Shown here: positions 56,185-64,000 of the stretch, piece by piece
Layout: each line of letters begins with the position of its first letter
Position numbering within the stretch: the stretch's first letter is position 1
Assembly: GCA_000827205.1 (NCBI GenBank)
Contig: KN832563.1
Span: 110,008 to 174,007 of the forward strand
Source: Plicaturopsis crispa FD-325 SS-3
Lineage: Eukaryota > Basidiomycota > Agaricomycetes > Amylocorticiales > Amylocorticiaceae
DNA length: 64,000 nt
Reading direction: 5' to 3'
Notes under the pieces: generated by a model
Database searches by the model: none
The model's input: only the letters and a program-made list of their open reading frames with translations
What the model was told of the DNA's origin: nothing
Made by a program: the position numbers and the translations under genes

Positions 56185-56850
56185 GGCGGCAAATCCGTTT
56201 GTAACCCAAGCTTGTACAAAGTGCCATTTCTATGTGTATCTATGCTAATGTGTGTATATTGTTCTAATCGTCTTGAGGTCTTGCTACTGCGGCGCTGACT
56301 GGAGGTACTGGTGCCTGCATGGGCCGCTGATGTCACGGTTTTCAGTATTCGCTCTCTCTGTGCTCAATCTTGGTTCGATGGCACGACTATGTCTGGGCAA
56401 CAAATATTGCAAGACGATAGAACACAAATTCAGCAAAGAAACCGCAATGCATAGCCCCGAGGAAGGAAGGATACTGCGCAATGCGCCCAAATTTTGTGGA
56501 TGCAGTTGGATGCATTAATGTGGGTGCAATAGACTCAGGGGCTATGTAACATACGCTCTGCAGTTTCATCTCGCGCTTCTCCGATGGTGTCGTCAGTAAG
56601 TATGTCTTTCCGCAGCCCGTGCTACGCTGTCCACGACTCCACGTTCCGTTCCGACAACGACGGCTGCAGTTTGGCTGCAATATTCCACTCCGCAGCCAGA
56701 CGAAGCCTGCACCATGATGTGCACCGCACATCCAACCGGCGATCGCGCACTCAGGAGTCAGGATGCTAACAAAAGGCGACGTTGAGATAATCTCTAGTCC
56801 GTACATTTCATTTCCCCCTCCATATCCTCTTACCACCGTCTGCTATAACA
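56185..56850. other. Intergenic, no gene recognised
   Basis: Between the PX gene and the next plus-strand gene. One minus-strand frame (56387-56836) has no recognisable motif. Confidence 0.45.
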
Positions 56851-58647
56851 ATGATCCTTGGAAAAGCAGTCAACTACACTGTAGGGCTCGCCGCAGAGCT
56901 GAAAGCCGCTCAGAAAAAGAAGCCCGCCACTCCCCCTCCGAATGAACGCGCACCGCCCGACGAGGCGGAGCTCGATGACGACGAGGATGATTGGGAGCTC
57001 GACGACGCGGAGCCCGCTGATCAGGTCGAGCCGCCGAAGAAAGAGGGCGTGACCAAATTCAGCGCGCCCCCGCCGCCCGCAGAGCGTCCGCCCATCGGGA
57101 CGCTCCCGCTGCCCGTCATTCTACCGCAGCGCCGCCCGAGAAACAAGATGCGCGGGTTCGTCCGGGCGTGGGCGCCAGACCTCGCCGCATGCGACGTGCG
57201 GGAGGAGGATTTTTTGCGGTTCGTTAGCGAGTTTCATCTTGCGATGCAGGTGAGTATTGTCAAGTCTCTTACAATGCGGCGCGAATGTTTATGTATGATG
57301 CGATGTGCAGGCCTCGAAAGCTTTCAAAGTCATGCAGCTGGGAGCATTCGTAGCAGGGTGTATACCCTCTGTGACCGCTCAAGCTGTCTCCATGGCCGTC
57401 AAGTACGCCGTCCTAAACTCTATCTATTCTCTCGTAATTAAGCCTGGATATTTAGCATCGCTGCGGGCGTCGGATCCGCCATCCAGACGCACTATCAAGG
57501 AAATGCTTTCCTGGACAACGCGAACGAGGTGTACTTCCACCCGCGCGGTCTCCACGCGACCGTGTTCACCTTCAAGCCCTCCGAAGCCTCTAATTTCGGA
57601 ATCTCCGTCGTCAATGTCGATTTGTCTTCGTACTTCGACAAAATCCTCCCTAAAAAGCTCGTGGAGAAGCGCAAGGCGACGACGAGCGCGGAGGTGCCCG
57701 AGAGCGCGCCGCTCGTCTACCCGAATGTGCAGGAGATCCCGGAGGGGGGTTTCTTCAAGCGCATGGGCGAGACCATTCTCGATTATAATGACCGTCGAGG
57801 TATGCACATCTTATTTCCATGACATGAAGATGACGCTAAATGCATTTCTTGCCCATAGCGCAACAACAATTTATCAATGAGAATCCGGGAAACAGCCTCG
57901 CGGGACCCACGCCCCAATTCGCTTCTGAATTTGGGCGTCCCAGTGAATCGAGTAGACGTGGTTTACTCGGGGGCGGTATACTTGGTAGAGGGGGCAGTCC
58001 TTTGGGTGGTGGGTCTGGTAGGGGCGGCGGCCGACTTGGTGGAGGCTTACTCGGTAGGGGAGCTGGGCTCGGCGGCGGTCTGCTCGGTACCTTGGCCAGT
58101 CGCGGCCAGCACCAACCTCCCAGTCAACAATACGGCGAGCAACAGCATGGCGGTCAGCAATACGCCGGAGACTACCAGCACAGAGATGGCCAGCATTACG
58201 GAGGCCAGCAGCACAGCGAGTACGCCGAACAACAGTATGGTGGAGGACAAGATCCTAGAGGCCGCTTGAGTGGTAGACGCAGCGCGGCTGGTCAATACGG
58301 CGACGAAGCATACAGCACTGGCGCAGCTGGACCTGGTTTCGGTGGCCTCGTCGGGCATCGCATCGGGCGTGGATTCGGCGGTAGCCGCCTCATGAGCTTG
58401 GGCGCGATCCCCCCACAGCAAGGCTACCCTCCTGAGGGCCCACAAGGCCATCAACAACAATCTGGGAGCGGGGCTGGCGTTCGTGCGCAGGCGCCACCAA
58501 TCGGAGTAAGTCATTCATTTACCGTCCGTCCCCACTAATTTTGACTAAAGATAATACCAGATCGAAGGCATAAAACGTCTCTTGCGCGAGAATACACTGT
58601 ATTTACTCGTTGCTGAACTGCCTGCTGAATCGAGGGCGCAGGTTTAG
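56851..58647 (+). CDS. Fungal protein of unknown function with Gly/Gln-rich tail
   Basis: 522 residues; exons 56851-57249, 57311-57402, 57456-57799, 57859-58505, 58561-58647. The N-terminal half has an acidic patch (DEAELDDDEDDWELDDAE), then MRGFVRAWAPDLAACDVREEDFLRFV and a hydrophobic helical part (AFKVMQLGAFVAGCIPSVTA and MAVNIAAGVGSAIQ), then NEVYFHPRGLHATVFTFKP. This half reminds me of a widespread fungal family of unknown function in which an R-x-Y/W-AP-x-L-x-x-C motif precedes two hydrophobic helices; this is from memory. The second half is low-complexity, rich in Gly, Gln, His and Arg (GLLGGG repeats, QQYGEQQH repeats). The last exon (IEGIKRLLRENTLYLLVAEL) follows a GTAAGT intron; without splicing the frame would end earlier at 58538. 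Confidence 0.78.
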
Positions 58648-58986
58648 TCGGGCTCCCAGCTTCTTCTCCCCGATCTTTTTCTCGCCGCGGTACATAGAAT
58701 TTTTTTCAGAGACACACCCTTGTATCAAACCTAAGCTATGGACTACGCTACATCCCCTCGCACTCGTGTTTCAATCCAAACCATTAATTTATCGTCAATT
58801 CCATCTCTGTTCAGTCAAACCGGACAACGGACGCGTACGCCGATATGGCCGGTCAGTACACCGCGACAACACTCTTGCTGCGCAGTACAATATTGTGTTT
58901 CTCTTCACAGACGGTCATCTCCATCCACTGCACGCACCATTGTACTTGATCTGAGCTCGTCCTGAGCTCGCTAATACTTTGCCGTG

Positions 58987-60346
58987 ATGTCTACATCGAC
59001 GCGAAATCCATTCAGAACCCCTGCCGTATCTCCTAACCCGACAGGATCCTCAATTACATCGTTACCGCCATTTCCACACAGCGTCAACGAGCCTTCTAGC
59101 TCTAACCATCCTGCACAACAAGGAAATGGACCTGGAAGTAGCAATGGCGAATCTGCACCGGCAAAGCCAACGACGTACGCTCCTCCTCCAGGCCCCCCGC
59201 CGACCGTCTCTCCTCCCCCATCCTTTACTTCCGGTAGATCGGAGTCGATAGCTCCCTCTCATGACGAGGGACTCGATCCTTCAGGCCTCACTGAAGAGAT
59301 GCCACCTGCGTATACGCCCGCACCTGATCCCTACCAAGGCGAGTCCACCGTCGAATTTGGGCCTCGCCGTCCATTCCAGCGCGCACCGCCGCCGCCCGTT
59401 GCGCCTGTCATACCACAGCCGAGTGGCTGGTCCCAGCACACTGCCCATTATGCGCCGCCGCCTCATCCGCCGCCCTCGCAAAGCAGTGGGTGGGGTGCAT
59501 ATCCCGGGCAACGGCCTCCACCGTTACCACCGCGGCGACCCTCGAGCGCTGGGTCGTCTGTACCTGCATCCGCTGCACCTGTGTCAGATTTCGCGCGCGA
59601 TTTCTACGCGGCCGGAGCTGGACCTTCTCCGGGGAGTAGCAGTACGAACCGGTACGCACCTCCACCCGGTCCACCGCCAACGGCGCGGCATCGACCGTCG
59701 GCTGAGCAATTGCGGAGTGGCAATGGAGAGGGGAGCATTCCTGACGATGGGCGGCCAACGCGAACGCCAAAGCCAGGTCATCCACTGCTCCATAACGGCA
59801 AAATGCTCGTCTACCCGGTCGGTTACGAATGCCCTAAATGTGCGTGCCTGCTTGTTCTATTCGATGTACGCTAAGCATCTACTCACAGGTCATAACACGG
59901 GGTTCAAATACTATGATCCCTCCCATCCATGTCGGAAGTGCTGGGAGAAGTACGCCCGACCATATTCTGGCGCGCTGGCATATGCGCCCGCCGCTCCGGG
60001 AACCAGTACCGCAGGGAATAATTTCCAGCGCCCGCTCCCTAGTCTCCGACCCCCGCACCTCTCCCACCCGCAATCGCAATCGTCTTCCAACGTCGGCCGC
60101 TCCCGCTCTCAACACATCCCTCTAACGGCGCCGCGGCCTACGACCTCGCTGTCGCCGCAGATGCCCGTGCACCTGCGCTCGACCTCGAACCCCAACCCGC
60201 CGCCGGGGTCGGTGGTGGTGCGCCCGGGTGATCCACGCATCGGTGGACGGCTGTGTTGGAAGTGCGGTGGGCGGGGGCAGACAAGCTTTCTAGTGTTCGA
60301 GGAGATAACGTGCGCTGTGTGTGGTGGGGTGGGCAGAGTTTTCTGA
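58987..60346 (+). CDS. HUA1: HUA1-like zinc-finger protein
   Basis: 436 residues; exons 58987-59839 and 59889-60346. The first two thirds are Pro/Ser-rich with several PPPGPPP-type stretches that can bind SH3 or WW domains. The C-terminal third carries a zinc-binding pattern: YECPKCHNTGFKYYDPSHPCRKCW with four Cys, then GDPRIGGRLCWKCGGRGQTSF and ITCAVCGGVGRVF with four more. This DnaJ-like zinc-ribbon arrangement and the order VVRPGDPRIGG - CWKCGG - CxxCGGxGRVF match yeast Hua1, a cytoplasmic protein linked to cortical actin patches and ubiquitin-related sorting. The intron splits the second Cys codon of the first CxxC. The role here is inferred from the family. Confidence 0.85.
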
Positions 60347-60600
60347 TTTTAAGATCCTCTGGGGTGGATCTACGCGAAGGAGTCGAACATGCTATTTCGT
60401 TTGTATCTTTGCTATGCAGGCTTGTCTATGCTGTATCCGCTACCACTAAGTTATCCCACCACTTCTGTAAATGTCGAGCCTTGCGGTATGTGCCATTCTC
60501 CAAAATGTTCGGTCCTCAGGGGCGTTCATTCCATTCGAACACCAAATTGCTGTTTCCTCTTGACCATTACTTTACTGGCACTCGCACCCTACTCGCACCT

Positions 60601-61467
60601 ATGCCGCAAAATGACATTGACTGCTATAAGCCTGGCTTACAGCTCTCTTTGCGACTTGATCACAGCGACCAGGCAAACAGCCAAGAACCACAGTCCTGCG
60701 ACGTTCTCCCAATGACCATAATCGAGGCCTTCACCCCTTTCACCCGAAGCCAAGTTCTCCTTGCCACTATCGACGACCATGCCCTGGCAGTGCGCTGGGC
60801 CCTCCCTTCACGGCTCATCATCAAGATCTATGACCCCCGGTTTACGGGAGACCGCGTGGCGACGTAAACGCACAGTGGGCACCCTTGGTCGCTCGAAATC
60901 GAATCCGCAGCCATGGACCAGCGCGCAAGCCGACCCCAAGGTGAGGCTACCCATGACCATGGTAGCTTCAAGGATCGGGTGCGTGCAGAGGCCGCGTACC
61001 AGAGTGCGATGGACCTTTCCTTCGACTCTGAGCGCACGGCGTACCACAACTTGCGCGATTTCCAGGGCACGTCGCTCGTGCAGTACTATCGGTCAGCGAC
61101 GCTAGTCCTACCCGCGGACTCCCGCGCCTTTACGCCGCACGTTGCTCTCTTTGAGTACGTCCCGGGCCAGAACTTGCACGACGTGGACCCGACCAGCATA
61201 TCTGGTCCTCTCGCGCAGACCCTCATCGATACTGTCAGCGCCTTCGACCGACTTGGCGTCATTCACGATGATATCCGCCCTGAAAATATACTGTTCTACA
61301 CTCCCGCTGAGGGTCCTATGCGTGCGCTGATCATCGATTTCGGGAGCGCAGGGACGCGAGAGGACGACTGTTCAGAGGAGAACTGGCGGGATTTTGTAGG
61401 GAAGTACGACGATGTTGGCTCGCTCATCAAGGTGCTTGATAGGGCAAGAATGCGGTGGAGTAGTTGA
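60601..61467 (+). CDS. Kinase-like fungal protein with an in-frame stop
   Basis: The conserved parts read MPQNDIDCYKPGLQLSLRL..IIEAFTPFTRSQVLLATI, RLIIKIYDPRF (Lys in the ATP site), HPWSLEIESAA, FEYVPGQNLHDVDP (hinge region), GVIHDDIRPENILF (catalytic loop with HxD and Asn) and ALIIDFGSAG (DFG), so all kinase-type catalytic residues are there, but the large C-lobe is short. A TAA at 60865-60867 interrupts the frame just after DPRFTGDRVAT, while the same frame continues with family-like sequence behind it. Two readings are possible: a nonsense mutation in a recently dead gene, or an intron at about 60864-60968 (GTAAAC ... GGTAG) that removes the stop together with about 33 codons. The C-terminal end after 61467 is also uncertain because a GTGAGT donor follows shortly. 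Confidence 0.6.
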
Positions 61468-61913
61468 AGAAGGTGAGTACGACCCAATAAGCCTTGTATT
61501 TGACGGAAAGCTAACGTTGTTTCTATGACTAGGCTATTCAGATATAGGAAGCTCGCCATCTACCGGAGGACGCACATCGTCATGGATGCATGATGCTTGA
61601 GCATAGGGCGTTAGCCCCGGCGCCACAGATTCGTATGGCTCGCTCCGGCAAGTCTTCTGAAGCTCGCAGCTCGTCTCACCTTTTGCGACGCATCGATATG
61701 CGAACTACAAGCTTCCAACACGGACTCTCCAATAGTTTGCTACAACGAGTTCTGGATATCTAGGTATCAGTTACACGGCTTTAGTCGGAGATGGACATAT
61801 GCGGTGAGTCCTTTTATCTCGCGACAATGAGCGTGCTTACTGGAACATTACCGGGTGTCTCTACAGAGCCACACGGATGCTATCTCGGGGCACCCGACTC
61901 ACCTTTCGTCCTG
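61468..61913. other. Convergent intergenic space
   Basis: Between the kinase-like gene (+) and the acidic protein gene (-). No gene is seen; possible 3' exon of the kinase-like gene not resolved. Confidence 0.4.
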
Positions 61914-63808
61914 TCAAAGTTGTATGCAGTGCGAGAGGGATCCGAGGGATCGCCTGCAATCGGGCTCAAGAAGTAAAAAAGAGCGAATGGATGGGCATGA
62001 ATATGCTTTTTTCACCTTGCAGTACGTAGACACTACTGAGCGACTTGAATTCAAGACCCGAAAGACTACCACTGCCCTGCTATCGTCTTCATCAGGCAGG
62101 TTGGCCTCTTGTACAAGGAAGCCGCGTTCGACCCATTCCCGCGCGTTGAATGCGAGCGGGTCCTTCGCCATGCCCACGAGCATGCGGGCAACGGGCTCAA
62201 AGGACGTCCACATTGCGTGGTCGTCGGGTATCTGGACGACCATGTCGTGACGGCGCTGGACGGCGACCAGTGCGCGAAGGGTGTCGATGTGCGGACGGTC
62301 AGGGAGGAAGCACGCCTCGACGTCGAGACGGCGGGTTAGCTCGTGCTCGAGCTCCGAGATGAGGTACTGGACTACCCCTGGGCGATTGCGTTCGGCCTTG
62401 CGAGTGGCCTTGAGTTTATGTAGCTCGTACGCAGATGTGCCCGGCGTGTTTCTCGCGGTGCGGCGTTTCGTGTTGTGATCGAGGCGCTTCCTCTCCTTCT
62501 CATCGTCCTCGAATGGCTGTGTAGAGGTCAGTAACGCTCGCCGCTAAGCGAGGGGTGGGGACTTGCCTTGTCCGGGTCTCCATCGCACTCGCTGAGCTCG
62601 CTGGACTCGCTGCCGTCATCACTGGACTCGCTGCCGTCATCGCTGGACTCGCTGCCGTACTCGCTGACCTCCTCCCATGATGTCGAAGACCTGCCCAAGG
62701 ATCCGTCAGTCAGTCACTAAGGGAGAGGCATCGGCGCGCACGTTGCAAAAAGAGCGTCCTGCAGGCATAGGTCCTCGTCGTCGCTATTGATCAGCGTCCC
62801 CTCCGCCACGGCCGACGAGCTGTAGGACCGACGGTGAGTGAGAGTATCACGGTCGTCAGCAAATGAGCTCACCCGGAAGCGCCGTTAGCATCGACCGCAC
62901 GGCGGCTGTTGCGCGTGGACGCAGCAATCGCAGCAGCGATGTCCGCGTTGTACACATCGTCCTCGTCCGTAGCGTAGTCGACGGCCTCGTCGGCAACATC
63001 CTCATCAGATGATGCGGCTGCAGATCCATTAGATGGTGAGGATATGCTTCATGGCAAAGTGCGTACCCCGTGCCTTGCCTTTGCCCTTGCTCAGGCGGGA
63101 TATACGCGGGACTTCCAGGTCGCTGTCGCTGTCGCTCACGTATCCTTGCATGCGCTTGGCACGCTTTGACGCGATGGGAGGCTGTGGGCATGTTAGTGGC
63201 GGTTGACGGCGTGACAAAAAGACTCGCCGAAGACGGGGCATCATCCTCCGAGTCGTCAAAGTCAGTCGCGGGCACGATCTCGTCGTCGAACCGTGCGCGC
63301 TTTGGCGCGTGAATCCTGGCCGGTCGCGGTGTCTCTTGTGCCAGGACATCGCGCTCTGCGCTGTCACTTGTCGGCACGATATTGTCTACAGGCCCTTCGT
63401 CCTCCGAGTCGGGGACGACGTCGTCTTCAGTGAGGGCCGCGAAACTGTTGGGTGTCCCGGGGTGCCGAGCATCTGCCCGGCGCACGTCGCCGCTATCGAA
63501 CTCGTCCACGTCGATTGCTTCGACCTCTGCGCGCGCGCGTTTACGCGACTGAAGGAAGCGGTAAGTAACACGGTCACTCGTAGACAGAAGAGGCGCACCT
63601 GGGATGTGAATGCAGTCGAGAGCGCGTGGTCCTTCGCGAAAGACTGGCCCATCGAACCCGTCCTCAGTTCCTTGTCAAGCTATAATGTGCATAAGTCGAC
63701 GCGAAAACCCGAGAGACCGCGACGCACCTTTTCCAACGCTGCCGGCTGGCCTGTAGCCTCCTCGTTACCGGGTCCGTCCCGAGGGCGTTTTTTGTTGCGC
63801 GAGAGCAT
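61914..63808 (-). CDS. Acidic disordered protein, about 519 residues
   Basis: Minus strand, eight inferred exons: 63808-63728, 63679-63599, 63548-63216, 63181-63067, 63017-62873, 62819-62742, 62690-62567, 62516-61914. All joins keep frame. The N-terminus is basic (MLSRNKKRPRD, SRKRARAEVEAI), followed by long acidic parts (VVPDSEDEGPV, FDDSEDDAPSS, SDSDSDLEVP, SSDEDVADE) and a 7-residue repeat SDDGSES. The C-terminal 200 residues look folded (YLISELEHELTRRLDVEACF and DDHAMWTSFEPVARMLVGMA). Basic clusters suggest a nuclear protein; the function is unknown to me. One inferred intron is only 34 nt (63215-63182) and one has a GC donor (62566, GCAAGT). More exons may lie upstream, beyond the window edge. 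Confidence 0.6.
62597..62662 (-). repeat. 21-bp coding tandem repeat
   Basis: Three near-identical copies of CTGGACTCGCTGCCGTCATCG on the plus strand, read on the minus strand as the 7-residue acidic repeat SDDGSES in the gene 61914-63808. The unit is a multiple of three, so the frame is kept when copies change. Confidence 0.85.
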
Positions 63809-64000
63809 GACGGCGATTGCGACGAGAGGGAAAGCAAGGGCAGGGCGCGTCAATTACTGGGGACGCGACTCGGGACACGATCGACATTTTTGCCCGATAC
63901 TTGCTAAATCATTCGCAAAGTCAGTTTAATGGGCTGGTATTGTGAAGATATGTGCTTGAATACTCGCAGTACCCCAGACCATGGCGCGCACAAGTCTCGG
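63809..64000. other. Right edge of the window
   Basis: Likely promoter or leader of the acidic-protein gene. A plus-strand ATG at 63981 could start another gene outside the window, but too little is visible to call it. Confidence 0.3.

Overview
The window looks like nuclear DNA of a mushroom-forming basidiomycete (Agaricomycetes). The evidence is intron-rich genes with introns of about 35-105 bp, GC-rich coding DNA, and recognisable fungal families: a HUA1-type zinc-finger protein, a PX protein, a MYND protein, a 3-ketoacyl-CoA thiolase, a secreted aspartic protease and a YR retroelement. No tRNA or rRNA gene was seen.

Left part (1-7.5 kb): about 1.4 kb without a recognisable gene, then a young Ngaro-like tyrosine-recombinase retroelement (1384-7511) with the split direct repeats A1-[gag, RT-RNase H, YR]-B1-A2-B2.

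Middle (7.5-26 kb): about 18 kb with almost no genes. It is filled by dozens of near-palindromic cores of about 91-118 bp, separated by 70-170 bp spacers. Blocks switch orientation near 11.4 and 23.8 kb, and a larger duplication (15.2-17.05 / 17.7-19.1 kb) lies inside. Terminal arms differ from core to core yet stay complementary to each other, which is the most unusual signal here. One intact short-chain dehydrogenase (SDR) gene (19674-20756) and a broken SDR fragment (17243-17690) sit inside the block. A smaller outlier block lies at 33.3-34.4 kb.

Right part (26-64 kb): ordinary gene territory. From left to right: an unknown conserved-looking protein (-), a MYND zinc-finger protein (-), a second SDR (-), an aspartic protease (-), a 971-residue Ser/Pro-rich protein (+), a 3-ketoacyl-CoA thiolase (+), an SDR remnant and a third SDR (+), a tandem pair of DJ-1/PfpI genes (-), a Tc1/mariner-type MITE, a His-rich disordered protein (-), a PX protein (+), a fungal protein with a Gly/Gln-rich tail (+), HUA1 (+), a kinase-like gene carrying an in-frame stop (+), and an acidic disordered protein (-).

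The three intact SDR genes share exact exon lengths (52/222/65/208/42 nt for exons 1-5), so they are local paralogues; two use a GC-AG first intron. No pathway or gene cluster logic was established beyond these local duplications. Exon borders were worked out by hand from splice signals and reading frame and have not been tested against transcripts.
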